This document shows, one piece after another, positions 32,331 through 45,332 of a DNA stretch of 64,000 nucleotides. This stretch comes from Byssochlamys sp. IMV 00236 (Eukaryota; Ascomycota; Eurotiomycetes; Eurotiales; Thermoascaceae): positions 558,001-622,000 of the forward strand of contig MSJH02000698.1 of assembly GCA_001931875.2 (NCBI GenBank), given 5' to 3'. Both the position numbers and the translations under genes were made by a program. Each line of letters opens with the position of its first letter. The first letter of the stretch is position 1. The notes beneath the pieces are model-generated. The model was not told the DNA's origin. It saw only the letters and a list, made by a program, of their open reading frames with translations, and made no database searches.

Positions 32331-32689
32331 TGTCCCACGCTCACCGGCTCGTACGGAAAGGAAGAGTCGATTCAGGGCGCGATGAGCACGATTGGCGATA
32401 TCGAACAGTGACGTGATGATGGGCGGTTGGAATCGAGCGACTGCTTGGTAGCCATCCGGGCCAAGCTTGGATGAGCAGGCTGCGCGGTCTTGTGGAAAGC
32501 ACGACCACCACTGCGTCCAGACGAGCGGGCGTGATCTAAATAATAATAGCTTGCAATGGGGATGTTTTGTCCTTTCTTCACCCACAGCCAACACCGCAGC
32601 AACAACACGGGCGAGCAACCCAGTCGTCACAGATGGTGGGGGCGGGGGGAGTTTATGGGGGGGGGTGCGTGGCTCTGGTGGTTGCTGCT

Positions 32690-32715
32690 GCGATGCGATG
32701 CGATGCGATGCGATG
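32690..32715. repeat. (CGATG)n microsatellite
   Basis: Five tandem CGATG units, in the probable 5' leader of the minus-strand gene. Purine-rich and G-rich stretches lie just upstream. Confidence 0.9.
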
Positions 32716-32744
32716 GGGATTCTTCTTCTTCTTTTTTTCTGCAA

Positions 32745-35700
32745 CCAGCTTTTCCCCCCAGCAGGAGTTGCAACGATAGATGATCTCGTCTCTGCCTCTC
32801 TCTGTCTTCGGGGCGTCCGTTTTTGGTGCCGTCGTAATTTTTAGCCGGCGCGAGTCCGTGCTGTGACGTAAAAGACCTGTAAGATCGGCGTAAGGAAACA
32901 TCCAAGGTTCAGCGCTGGTTGCCACGGTCGACGATGGATTCAGTCGACTGTATTTGATATTCTTCGTTCTGGTTCTTCTCTGTGTATGGCTGTAGTTATA
33001 TAGAGTATGCTGCTGCCATGCAACGGAGAAAGAGAGAGGACCATAGACCATAGCTACCTAGTAGTAGTTACTCCACACCTCGAACCCAGCTGGTATCGAC
33101 ATTACAAGCTTGACCACACAGAGCCAAAGTGATTACCCCAAGCGTGTTATAGCGCTGGAGCCGTTTCAATAATACTAATCCGAAGTGGAACAATCAACCC
33201 TTCCCAATTATTCGATTTCGAGCAGATAGGCAAAGCACGTGCGCAGCCTGGGTGCTATCATTGTTACGGCCATTTCAAGATGTAATATTTAATGTGTACC
33301 ATATTGTACTCGATCTAGTTGAACCGGTGGGCGTAACAACCATCACCATCACCATGCCATCGTTATCACTATTATTGTTATCATTAATCTTACCATATTA
33401 TTACTGATCGGGTACAGAGCATAACACGAGCACTAGTCTAGCACTGACACCATCCGTGCCGGTCCGAAAACATACAGAACGGCACACAGTACCGCTACCA
33501 AGAATATCCTGCAGGCCGGCCCCCCAGCAACAACAACGGATATTGTTGCAAAGAAAGTGTCAAATGCTCAGATGGCGCTTCATGGCATTTCTGTTTCCCG
33601 CTCCATCGTCTTTCTCATTGGAAATCGTCTCCCCACTGATTGTCGAGCTGACGCTCAGCCTTGCAGCAAGTCGGCCCTGCCACACTCATGGTATCTTTGC
33701 CCCTCCTCCCACTCGCTGCAGTAGTTCCTCCGTTGAGGCACTGCAGGCTGGCAAACTCCCTAGTAGTATCTTAACAGAAGCAAATAATAAACAAGCATAA
33801 CAAGGCAGCGATAGAAACCCATCTATTTTGGGAGTCAAATCATGCACCATGACAACACCCCACCTGCACATCCAAGATGAGCACTGCTACTCTACTCTAC
33901 GTACATTCTAGCGTCAGCAAACAAACCGGATCCAGAAATTTGCCTTTCCGTCATTCTTCTACTCTATACCGATCCGACACGGGATCATCATTCTAGCTAG
34001 GTAACGAGTCAACTACTACATTTGTCTATGTAGGTGTTTCTTCGACGAAACGGTTCACCGCCTCCGGAGGGAAAAGAAAAGAACAATAATGACGAATGCC
34101 AACCCTCTGGTCGTACTACAATGATATCTACCCCGGCGCTAAAAACAGAAGACACTCGACGGATCGCGAAACACGCTACGATCCAGCGCCACGAGTCTTG
34201 GCTGACTGGGAACTTCTAGAGTACTGTCAAACCCCGCAGAGAAGGGCCGCGTGTGCTTGTTGCGGAGCGGTTGAATGTTTCGCATTCCTCGGCGGGAAGT
34301 GCCCTGGAGGATTTAACAAGTGTTAGCCAGAGCGGAGTGGAGAGTACCTAGTTACAGAAGATCGATTTCTCTTTGTAGTCTTTGCTACACTGTTTTATTT
34401 TCTCCCTCTTTTTATGTTCGATATAGTACTGAATTGTAAATATTCCAACAGCTACTATCTATGGTGGATGTAGTACCTAGTCTGGAAGGATTCAGTAAGA
34501 GAGACATCGGTCCTGTCAAGGCAGGTATATGTACAGTGTTACTCTCCAAGTAAAGAATCTGTAAGAGGATTCGCAAAAAGAAACATCGCCAAGACTCACC
34601 CCAACTCCACCGATGAATAAGAAAAAACTAGGTATCTAGGTAGTCTTCAGACACATATCAGACATCAAAGCCACCTGCCTCGTCAGAAGTTGCATAGCAG
34701 TTACATAACCTCTTCTAAATAAAGTATTACCTTCTGGTAAAGTTCCAGTTATAACTGAGACGGAATCGAATATAGATATCGATATTATCTTTACTATATC
34801 ATTCTATCGCGAGCAGGGTTTTGCAAACGAGGCGTTATGGATATAAGTCCAGTCAGTTATAACTCGTTGCGTTGGTCTAATTGTCTTTTTTTTGTTAATT
34901 CCTCATGCATTATCAGTAGGGGATTAAGACAACAGATTATGTTACTAAGTATAGATACACTCGCTCCTATTAACTAACTCAGACTAAAAGAAAATGGCTA
35001 AACTCGAATTTAGCCTCTATTTCTGATCATGTGTTTTGCTAGATATCTAGTGTACTAATTTATAAAAATGAAAAAACTATCAGATGAAAAAAAAAGGAAA
35101 AGAAAAGATCAAGAGATATTCCCCGAACCGAGAACGCGAGACCTCTTGCAAGTTCAGTTCCTCCATAATCTTCAGAAGATGCTCCGACTAAAATTAGGTG
35201 TTAGTACTTCTTCATCATAAACCTGAACGGTTCTGTGAACTCTTTACAAGCAAGAATTCTACCATGAGACAGACCAATCCGGGCTGTTGCTTACGTAGTT
35301 ATTAGTTAAAGAAAGTCATCTCTATCAATAGAAGTCCCTGAGCTTATACTCGCTAACTATTGGGAAGTTTACGTATTTGACTAAGCTTCAGTGCTACTTA
35401 CTGCGACTGAATACCTTGAGATTAGTTAGAGCATTGTCGTTCAGTATATGTATGTACATTCCACCCGTCTCTCAGACACGTGGTATAATACTAGAGGAAG
35501 CAAAGGCCGAGAAGACACGTGAAAGATAAGGGGACGCAGATTGTATTTAAAAGATTAGGAAATAGGGAGTTTTGTTTAGGAGTAAGACATAATTTCCGCA
35601 GCATGTCAGCAGCAGCATGGGATGAAGCTCCCAGCAGGAGCAGCAGCAGATTACAAAGACCAATCAGTCCTGCAAGTCAGAATATGACATAGGTCTGATA

Positions 35701-36706
35701 CGGCGTATCCTAGGTCTAGTTCATCCTCCAGCTCTGGCACTGAGTGGCATCCTTTTCCTCGATAACCCCCTGCTTAGAGAGAGACTTTGAATGTTCCGCC
35801 GACACAGTGGCATTTCTCATAGTTTGATACAACCGTCCTCGTTTCATCTCTTTATTCATTTTGTATCCTTCAAATGAAACAGCCCCAAGCGCTTTTTATC
35901 CAAGAGTCCAGTCTCTACACTCCGGTAGGCAATGCTTGCAACTTCTTCTTGGTCGCTTGTCGGTCGACTAGTATAGAATGGCGATCCTCAGAGGCAGATG
36001 TCTTCTGAACAACGAAGCAATGTTAGACCATATTCTAAACAAAAATCTCGATATGACTGTAGTGGTATATACAAGTCAGCAAAGAATAGAAGAGAAGAAC
36101 TTGCTTCAGCAGAGACGAAAAAGAGAGGATCTGGTTCCCTGGTGACACGTGAGTCGATCTGCCCTAAACTTCATGTGACCTGCAGCAGGAAGTTCTACAG
36201 CTTTATCCAAGCATTCTTCTGCAACTGAAAGAAAGAACTTATCTTATCTAGGGTGATTGTTGTCATAACCAGATTCTTGTATGGATCAAGTGCCATTCAC
36301 AGCCAATGTGTCTATTCATCACTGTTCAAATATTTGCAGCACGAAACTGCAATCCCTTTTTAAGATAGCTTCTCGGCTTGATATTAGGAAAGAACCACCT
36401 AGAAACTGGCACGATCTAAATACAAAATTTGTCTCAAGAGTGTACAAAGCTCAAGTCATTTCCACACCGTAAGTAAAGAGAAAAGAGATGTTAGATAATA
36501 ACAAACAAAAAGGTATCAATAGAAAAAAGAAAAAAGAAACAGACGCACCTCTGGAATAAGAAGATATCACTTCTGTATGAAAGAATTGGAAAGCTGGAAT
36601 GAACACCCACGAAAGCATAGAAGAAAATCCGTTCAATGATACATTTTCCCCACATGTCATGAAACGCCATCGCTCATAATCATAATGGCACATCCAAGAA
36701 AGAGCG
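32745..36706. other. Large gene-poor region
   Basis: About 4 kb without a supported gene. Short frames at 33456-33800 and 34034-34326 have no domain, signal or splice context. The sequence is AT-rich with many TAGGTA-like short repeats and could be decayed mobile DNA, but no terminal repeats were identified. Confidence 0.45.
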
Positions 36707-37759
36707 TCAAATGGGATTCACCATCACCAGATCTGGGACTCCAGGGGAAGCACCCATTCCTTCCTTGGCGGACGCCTTTATCGCCGTAGTGCGACTTGAT
36801 GGAGAAATTGACCGCTGCTGCCGCGTAGGAGTGCCTCTGCTTCCTTCGCTCCGAGAATATTCGCCAGCTGGCGTCCCACCGGCGGTACTACTTCCGCCAG
36901 CACTGCTTGTTTTGCCGCCCCGCTTGACCATCTTCCCCAAGATTCCCACGAGCTCTGCAGCATCCTCGAAGCTTTCATCGTCCATTCCTTCCTGTGCGTT
37001 GTACACGTCGGCTATTGCCTGTTTTGCTAGGCGCCTACAGGCGTCCGAGTCATGCAAACAATCATAGAGATACGCCGCATATTCGAGCTTAACGGAGAGT
37101 CGAAGTGGATGTGATCCTGGAAGAAGAGTATCCGCGAGGACTGCTGCGTTATTGAAACAGGCGCTGGCGGTCGGCCTATAGTCGAGAGCGGGAAGTAGAA
37201 ATGACGAAGCAACTTTTGGATTCTGAAAAGGAGTCGTAAGCCCCGGAGGCCGTGACTGCAGGCAACCACCCACAGGTCCGCCTTCCAGTGGAGGAGTGAT
37301 AGAAATGGAATCGCGGTTGGGAAGTTCCGGTCTCGTCGCCTGGAACCCTGACCCGGTGCTGCTGTTGTGAAGAGTGGTCGTGCTACCAAGGCTGCTGATG
37401 CCGGGCGGGTGGATCGCCGGCTGATTGTGGAAGAGGACGAAGATGTGGTAGAAAGAGGCCCTCAGCTTATATGCCAGCACCTTCAATTCCACATAGTCTT
37501 CAACCATGGGAAGGATGTATTGCTCGACGATTACAAGGCCTTCTCTAGATAACCATATGATGTGATGGTAAAGCTGGAGAGACTTCGTATCGCGTGAAGG
37601 ATCCAACCGTCGGAGTTTTCGCGCCCGCAGCAGCTTCTTCGAAAGAATGACGGAAAGCCCCAAGATTTTGTATAGCATGCTGGAAAGAAAAGGGTTCTCG
37701 CGGCTAGTGCTGGCAGCGAAATGGCCCAGGCATTTCTGATCAACTTCTGAGGAAGCCAT
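36707..37759 (-). CDS. Divergent 14-3-3-like protein
   Basis: From ATG 37759 the protein is 350 aa, longer than the usual 240-270 of 14-3-3 proteins. The N-terminal half is helical (DQKCLGHFAA, MLYKILGLSVILSKKLLRARKLRRLD, SREGLVIVEQYILPMVEDYVELKVLAYK). The C-terminal half has the typical 14-3-3 helices: ADTLLPGSHPLRLSVKLEYA, AKQAIADVYN and DDESFEDAAELV. Between them sits a Ser/Thr/Pro/Gly-rich insertion of about 75 residues. The tail is low-complexity Ser/Gly/Thr-rich. 14-3-3 proteins bind phosphoserine partners; of the usual basic pocket the RARKLRR segment may contribute, but the classic motifs are altered. This is therefore a paralogue with an altered role rather than a standard 14-3-3. 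The open frame runs upstream to 37930; an intron or upstream start is possible. Confidence 0.7.
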   Translation of the reverse strand: MASSEVDQKCLGHFAASTSRENPFLSSMLYKILGLSVILSKKLLRARKLRRLDPSRDTKSLQLYHHIIWLSREGLVIVEQYILPMVEDYVELKVLAYKLRASFYHIFVLFHNQPAIHPPGISSLGSTTTLHNSSTGSGFQATRPELPNRDSISITPPLEGGPVGGCLQSRPPGLTTPFQNPKVASSFLLPALDYRPTASACFNNAAVLADTLLPGSHPLRLSVKLEYAAYLYDCLHDSDACRRLAKQAIADVYNAQEGMDDESFEDAAELVGILGKMVKRGGKTSSAGGSSTAGGTPAGEYSRSEGSRGTPTRQQRSISPSSRTTAIKASAKEGMGASPGVPDLVMVNPI

Positions 37760-40700
37760 CCGAAAGCCAAATTCGCCGGTGGTTAGACCCTGCGTAGGAC
37801 AACGGTTAGCCATTTTCTCGACATCTTCATACATTGTAATCGCCATCATTTTCGGCTGCTGTACACCTCGCTCCATATCTGGAAGGATGATCCGGGTAGT
37901 GAGAATCCAAGGTATGGTAGTGTCTTTCATAACAACCCATCGTCACAATCACACGTGTTCCTTGTCTGAGCATGACTGGAGATAATCGGGCGGCAAGTGA
38001 CGGCATGAGACAGAAGACGCTTAGAGTGTAGACAGACTCACCTGGCCAGAATGTAGTAGCTTATACGTCCACGGAGAGTTTGCCCTTCTTCGTCCGGTGA
38101 CACCCTACGACAAAGTTGAGCAGTCCGGCGTTTGCCGAGAGTAAGACTGCGGCACCTCTGACAGTCGAGCCTCTAACAGAGAATCGAGTGAATCGCGACT
38201 CGTGGGGCTGGCTTGCAGGATTGCCCGCAGTGAATGCTCGGCTCACTCTCACAGCTCAAACTGACAAGACCTGTACTTCAGGTCGAGCAACGTCAAGGAC
38301 GGAACGGGATGTAGGAGCTCCACGAAGTAGGATGCTGTTTCACAACGTGATGTGGTTGCCTCCTGAAATTGTATTCGAGTAGGAGCTCGCTCTGACAGCA
38401 GCTCAAAGAGCCACCCTCAAGACTGACGAGAGATGTATCGTATAAGCAGGATGAGACTTTAGCAAGCAGATATTCTGGTTCGAGGTGAAAAAGGGGAAGT
38501 GATCCCTTGTAAGCTCGATGGCGGAGCGATGTCAGGTAATGTATAATGTATAGTCTGCAACGTTAGAACGACTGTTTGGTACGATCGTCGATACTGCTCG
38601 GAATCACCATCTGCCTGTAATTTTGAACAACGGCTGCTGATTTGAAGAAAGGCATCCAATGGCATACCTGTACATCCAAACCGATCCACAGACAAGAGAA
38701 ACGCCAGCAAATCGGCGCACACTAAAAGCTCCAACAGATTACGCGGGCACGACTAGAGAGACACCCGTTGAAGAAGTTGAATGACGAGGAGATCGAAGCT
38801 GTACAATGGTATATAATCCCAATTCATCATGTGCAATTAAGTCAAGTAAGGCGTCCGCCTGTGCTTCTGCCAGCACCACAGTGGCAACAAGGCCCGAAGA
38901 CGTGAACAGCAGCACGGAGGAGCAATCGTTGCCAGACGCCTAGCTCAGGCGACAGATAGACGTCCTGTAGAAGCTATAAGAAGGCACCGACGTCTGAAGG
39001 GACTGCATCAGCTCGAAAAGACGAAAATGGCGAGAGACCGGTCCGCAACTGATAGCGCGCACAACATGTAATGAGCAGGGTTAAACCCCATCTGCTTGAT
39101 TTTTCAACGTAACGCAGCAAGCAGCTCCTCTTAGCGAGAAGATATTCAGGGACGATGGCAGAAATCGAATGACGGCTGTCCCTTTTTCCTACAGAAAAGA
39201 CAGTACAGCTACCGACGCACGTCACACTCGCACACGAGGATCTAATAGTCCGCGGCGGAGACATGCGGCGGATTAGGACGGTGGCAACCTGAGGCCGAAG
39301 GTCTCGTTGAGCTGGTCCTGCAGATGGGATGCATCAGTTACGTGTCAGAGCCAGAGCAGTCCAATTCTGCCCTGAGCGTCTAATCCCGGCCGGGTCAACA
39401 AGCCTCTGCCGTGGTGGATCTCCAGCTCAGACCAGCGCTCCGTTGGCGGCCCGCGCAGAGCCTGTTCCAGTTTGGACGACGCTTAGCATGATCGTAGAAC
39501 GACTCGATGGCGTCCTAGCAAGATTCGCCCATCGGATCTCATCGCAATTGAGCAGGATGCCAGCGTGGCAGCGGCTGTGTTCCACGGTTCACGGAGCACC
39601 GTAAGAAAGAAGGAATTCCGTGCCAGACTGGGGAAGCAGGGCTGGACAGCCTGAGCCAGTGATAATCTGGGGATCTTCAGTTCTGTGCCTCTCTTCTCTC
39701 TCTAATTATTTTCCCCTCCCTGCCTGTGGCTGATCAACTCAGGACAAACTCAAGTCGCCGTGGCTGATGAACTGAAGGCTAAGGTCGTTTTCTTCGCTAA
39801 CTTAGTCTAATCGTCGATAGATTGACTAGAATACTCTCTGTGACGCACTGGTCCCTGCGCCATGACCGACCGTCGTCATAGTTCGATTCAAGGATTTTCT
39901 GACCCCTCATCCAGAGCAATTAATATTGAGACCAGATAATAATGATAATCATAATTGATGATGGTAAGTACCAAGTAGCGACACGACAGCCTGGGAAGAA
40001 CGAGGGATGCATTGGCCCTGCAGACCGGGTCGCACTGGCAGGGAAAAACACCCACCGCCTCGGCCACTGCTCGGAAACCCCTGCGTCTCTAGCCAGGACC
40101 AGCTTCAACACGAAGCACCAGCTTATTACCGCCCAGACGCGCTCTTCTAGAGCCAGAATCATGCTCGACGCGTTGCGGTCGCGAATCTCAAGTGCTCTGT
40201 CATGTTGACGGCTGCGCAATGTTTGTCTCTCAAAGAATTAAGTTCTCGTTCTAGTGGTTAGTGGAGATCTTATCCTCTCGCCCAAAAAGCGGTAAGTTCA
40301 CCGCCAGAACTTGGATCCCAGCCCCTCCGGATCCATGAGCCTAATTCTATGGGAGATCTTGTTTCTCTTCCTTGAGAATCAATAAGAATGCTATTTATTT
40401 TCAGCTATCCTCCCGGATTGTGGGTTCTTTATTTAGGTTCTTCTGAAAGCCACGCGAACCGCAATGCGGCTATGCAGGATATATCACATCTAAAATGCGG
40501 AGAATTGTGAACCAATTGTGCAGCCTTTCCTGTGTCCACTTTCTCCTGAAGATCAGTCCTTGCAAGAAAATTCGAAGGTTTGAGACTCATCAGAGCCTGT
40601 AGCGTCAGGAATCGAGGCACATACAAGCAAAGCTCCATTTTTGGTGCAGGGAGGAGAGGGTCTCGCTAGTGTCGCGGAAGACATTGCATAACTAATGGTT

Positions 40701-41124
40701 TCTTGATAAGTCAGATAGTTAATACAGGACTGAGTCTTGAAGATCACAAGCAGTCGCTGTCCTCGAGGCAGGTCTATATGCGCAGAACAGATCACCGAGT
40801 ATATTGCTATATCACACCTTGGCACGCTGACTAGTTAGCTCTGGATCTCCATATTACTCAAAGCGGGACCTATCTACACTGCATATACTGCTTATGGAGC
40901 ATATCTTGTCTCTCGACCGCTGCTCAAAAAGATGAACTCTTACTTCTCATTGCTTTCTACTCTAAAAGAGAAGATCAAGACTCTTCACAACATCCAAAGA
41001 GAGTACCAGCTCCACTCTATTGCCCATTACTTCCTTCACTAATGTGAAAATCCAAATCATGGTCCAGCCACTCAGTGACATGAAACTTCACGCACATGTT
41101 AAATCAGCAAACATATCAGCTTCG
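37760..41124. other. Gene-poor region
   Basis: About 3.4 kb without a supported gene. On the minus strand near 39283-39330 a short reading (DQLNETFGLRLPPS, stop) after a CTGCAG acceptor-like site looks like a last exon, but no upstream exons could be connected. A tRNA-like element lies at 40243-40330. Confidence 0.4.
40243..40330 (+). repeat. tRNA-like (possible SINE) relic
   Basis: A box-A-like phrase (TAGTGGTTAGTGG, about 40253) and a box-B-like phrase (AACTTGGATCC, 40308-40318) lie about 55 bp apart, as in tRNA genes, with CTCTCGCCC between them where an Asp- or Glu-type anticodon arm would be. The acceptor and T stems do not pair, so a functional tRNA is not claimed. Confidence 0.3.
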
Positions 41125-41697
41125 CTAACGCCTATTCTTAAGCGATTTACTTATAGCATTTCCAATAGCTAGCTCAGCTGCGCGGTCCCCGTCAGCAGAC
41201 TGCTTCTGTAACGCCTGTTCCTCAGCGCGCTTAGCCTCATCGACCAAGCTTTGGTCCTGGCAGAGATAATCCGCACGTCGGGCAACACCCTGCGCCGAGC
41301 GGTCCATGTCGAAAAAGACACGTGCGTCCAAGGATTTGCGGCCCCATACATGCCACTGAAGGATCTCGATATCCTCTGGCATCTTCCAATTGTTGCTGTC
41401 CCTGGCAGCGTAAAAGGGGTCTGTCCAGCGAGTGGGTAGAATGGACTGAGTGCGCATATTACTGATCTGAATGGACACTCCTAGCTGTGTACGATTTCCA
41501 TCTCCCGGCATATTGGCATGGAGGCTCTCTACCGGTGTTCCGAGCACAAACTCAGAGGCCAGCCATGGGTCCTCATCCGCGGAGCTCCAAGCTGAGCCGC
41601 GACGACGGCGGACAATCTAAATTAACTCATTCAGTGGTTGCATGTACCGGTTCTTTTATCAACGAGGGTGACCTACATTAGTATGACGGTCTGCCAT
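41125..41697 (-). CDS. Small conserved-looking protein of unknown function
   Basis: Exon 1 is only 21 nt (41697-41677, MADRHTN); a 60-nt GTAGGT intron follows, then 41616-41125, giving 170 aa in phase. The protein has a basic N-terminal patch (VRRRRG), a segment WLASEFVLGTPVESLHANM, aromatic WTDPFYAARDSNNW and ILQWHVWGRKS, and a helical charged C-terminus (DEAKRAEEQALQKQ, AIGNAISKSLKNRR). No signal peptide or known domain. The micro-exon start and consistent codon reading support a real gene. Function unknown. Confidence 0.6.
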
Positions 41698-44600
41698 CTC
41701 GAGAGCTCTCTACCCGAGATAATTGATAATTATCTATTCGAACAGGAAAGTCCTAAGGACAGATAGTACTAGAAATGAAAGGAGTATCAAAGAAGTATAT
41801 CCGCGGCTATCCTGGAACAGAGGGCTTTCAGCGACGGTCAAAGTGAGAAGCAGGCACACTCCAACTTTCGAGAGCTTGTATATGGAAAGAAGAGTGCAAA
41901 AGATAGGCGCCTTTATTACTCCATCTTTATGCCTCCCTGGGTAGAGTCATACGGTGTCAGAAACGTGAAGATCAAAAGTGACTGTATAGTCCGCACAAAC
42001 ACCACCTACAAGGCCTATACCGCGTACTTCCTAGTATTTCACTTTGTTTCAACCGGTTAACACCTTTCATATGTACATGCAATGACATACTTGCACACAA
42101 AGTATACTGTCAAGATGACTCATTTAAGTACGGGACTTGACTATGGCACACACATAGAAGGAAACCTCCATTGAATGTCCTCGAAAATTCCCCTTGTTAT
42201 CTTATTCTTTTGTCTAAGAATATGCTCGAGTGCCTGCGTTACAAAGCGCTCAATACGATGTTGTCTAACTGTTTCTGCTCCTCTTGGTTATTAGTCTTGG
42301 GCATATTCTCAAAGTCAACATCTTAAATCAGGACACTTCTATTAATGTACAGAAACCGATAGGTTCTGTCTTGACGCCCTTTGATAATGTTATAGAACGA
42401 ACCAAAATATATGCTGCTGAACAGCTCCGGAATCCAATGCAATCGGGAACGGTCTCGGTTTTTCAAAGTACGGCGAGTCAGACAGCCCACGACTCGACTA
42501 CTGGCCGGCATATCTACTCATTTGACCGGCCTGGGCGGACGTGTGCACGTAGATATTTTGTTGTTTTGCCACAGCAATGCTCTTGCAAATGAACCGGAGT
42601 AGCAAGTTTTGACCACCACATTGACTTGGGTATCCTCCTGGCTATGGCCAGGACTTGAAATTGGCTCATGCATATATATAATATCGCAGTATCCATAGAA
42701 CGTAATATTTAAATTATATAGTTTGTCGAATATTGAATATCACGGAAGCATAGTCTTATTTGAACTACCTTGAATTGCTTGTTTGAATCTAGTTCTAGAG
42801 AGGGGAGGCTGAACTCATATTTATCTCTATAGTACATAAATAATCTAGTAATCTGGTCGGTTCTATCCTATATATAATGATAATTCAAAGAACCTGTTAC
42901 AGCCGGATGACTGACAGACCACCTGCATGTACGCTTTGCGCGCTGACATAGTTAACAAGCGGTATGAGTTGAAACTATTTATAGCATCCTCCACGTCTTC
43001 TTTGAAGTTATTCAAAGTAGATTCGGCGTCAATCCAATCTTCCTTAAGGGCGTCCGAGTCTAGCTCTATTTTGCCACTGTTGCAATTGGTCTATCAACGA
43101 CGGGAACGTTAGGAAAGGTATGTCCCTAGGCTATAAGTTGTTGCGGTATCGGTTGAGGGGCAAGTTATCAAGTAGTATATGTTAAAAATGGGCTTATTCC
43201 AGTCAAATTTCTCTAAGAGTAGTTGTAAACTAGTTGCAAAGCAGTCATAAACTGGTTAAAAAACAGTTAACAAGCAGTTACAAACCAGCTACTCCTCCGT
43301 GTCCGCAACCACGATTGCCCCAGATGCGACTTGGGAGTGTATGTTGCCACAATCAAAAAGGATAAAGTGGTCGCACGAATTAATCTCCTTGCAACATTTG
43401 TTCCGCGACCCGCAAGACTTGCATGGTATAGTATGGCCCATTTCTCCCACCATCCTGCGCATATTGGTGACATGTACCTACATGACCAGTTAGCAACTGG
43501 TTATTAAGCGTTTAGGAACTGAATAAGACCTACAGTGCCATCTTTCTTGAGCGGGAGAGGAGGAGGGATAAATATAAACTAAAAATAGAGACTTTCCGCA
43601 ATAAAATATAATTCTCCTTAAGAAAGAGTATCCCGACTAAGAAAAGAGGAAAGTTTTACAACAGAATAATAATTCCACTCATAGTCCGCTATTGCTCATT
43701 AGATCTTCGTAATACTGTAACTCATTGAGCCAAGAGGGCTCGGCGGAGGCGGTCGACGTGGCCGAGAAGCAAACAGGGAAGTCCATACCGACACAAAATG
43801 TTAACGAATGTATGTGGGTAATGATAATAGCAATAGAGATATACAGTATTGCTATGGTGAGGAAAAGAAGAGAATAATCGGGAGGGTCCTAGTATGCGAA
43901 AACTGCTTCCGCTTTTTAGTATTGCTCATCCCTATATGAAATTAGAAGCCCGAAGGAAAGAGTAAGTTCCAAGTAAACTGTATAAGACCCTCAAAGTCTT
44001 TGCCTGAAACTAGAATCTTAGACATTTAGGTCTCGGGAAGTAAAGACTGAAGAGTCGGGTTTAGAGTCAATTGGCGGGCATTGAACGATTGCCCCAGAAA
44101 GGAATCATAGATCAAAAGCAAGAGAGTGCTTGAGGATAGTCACGACTTTCGCCATTCAATTTTGCTCCAAACGACGAACTCGACCCACTGCCTGCTGCAC
44201 GTATCGGTCTGATGTGGAGATATCGAAAAGTGGACATTGCGACAGACGGACTGCAGATTCGAACCTGCGGAATTGACACTATCGCATGTCTCGCCTGAGG
44301 GAAAAGGGTACTGCCTCTATGACATTCACCCCCCCTTTTGAAGGGACCTGCGTCCACGCTGGGTCTTATATCAGAAACCATGCTCAACGCAGGGTAACCA
44401 TGCTCAGCGAAGGGTCACCGTGGTCTCCCACGGAGATCGGAGCATTCAACCAACTGGTAGGTTCCCATGGGTATCAAACAGAACGCTAATAAAATGCTTC
44501 AAATGCAAAAGGCAGCGCAAATCCCAAAGGACATAGTCTATAAAATGTGTCCAGGTTGGGTTGGTATAGGGTATTGGGCCTATATATACTCAGTATCCAC

Positions 44601-45332
44601 CCGGTATATATAGGCATAATACTTACCGAAGTGGTAGCCAAACTGCGATTGTTGCGCCGCGTTGGCGAACTGATTGTTAAGAAAATCCTCCTTGGTGAGC
44701 ATGTTATTGGTCCTATAGTCAGTTGTATGTCAGCATATGCTGTCAATAGGACTTCAGACCTTGTATAGATATAAACAAATTCTGTGTTTGGAGGGGGAGT
44801 TGACACCTGGGATAGACGGGGAAGACCAGATGGAAACACAAGAAACAAAGACAGAAACACAATACAGGCTGAGCACAGTACGTCGTGCTGTTCGAGCCAG
44901 ACAAGAACAAGAGACAGCGATCAAGTCAGTCTAGTCGGTCACCGCTCGTCCAGGGCCCTTTCAACCCCACAGTATGAACGTATTGCTCTTTAGACTGCTT
45001 GGTCAACTTGAGCCATCTAACCATATGTTGCCCCCTTCAGGCCTTTGGGGCACGATTTATCTCGGTGATTGCTGATTGTAGCAAAATTAGCTCGACATAG
45101 TCCTCAAGCCAATGTTGACAGTCATTGCCCTAGAATTGGTCAGCTCACTGTCTCCTATTCATCGTCCTGTACCAGTCTTACCGGCTCTACAGAGACTTAT
45201 ATGATGTTATAATGTCCAGCCACAACAAATTAAAATAAGTCGGTCATTCTGACTTAATGTTCTTTGAACATATATATATCTCCCCGTCTAATAAAAGGCA
45301 TCGTATTTCGTGGTGATCACTTACTGTAAGAT
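41698..45332. other. AT-rich region with degenerate short repeats
   Basis: No supported gene in 3.6 kb. At 43214-43290 short related phrases (caGTTAcaaac, agTTGcaaagc, acTGGTTaaa) recur every 10-13 bp. At 44377-44416 a 20-bp unit is tandemly duplicated with three mismatches. A T-arm-like palindrome sits at 44253-44268. The neighbourhood of an integrase relic suggests decayed transposon DNA. Confidence 0.4.

Noticed and set aside
32331..32744. Upstream extension of the membrane protein frame
   Set aside because: Composition is simple-repeat driven (Arg/Pro runs) and it would bury the signal peptide.
34034..34326. Short Cys-containing frame
   Set aside because: No start context, domain or splice signals; AT-rich gene-poor surroundings.
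44253..44268. T-arm-like sequence GCAGATTCGAACCTGC suggesting a tRNA
   Set aside because: No matching acceptor, D-arm or anticodon arm is found on either strand at tRNA distance.
44486..44860. 124-codon minus-strand hydrophobic frame
   Set aside because: Lies in repeat-like DNA with TATATA runs; both strands are open by chance.
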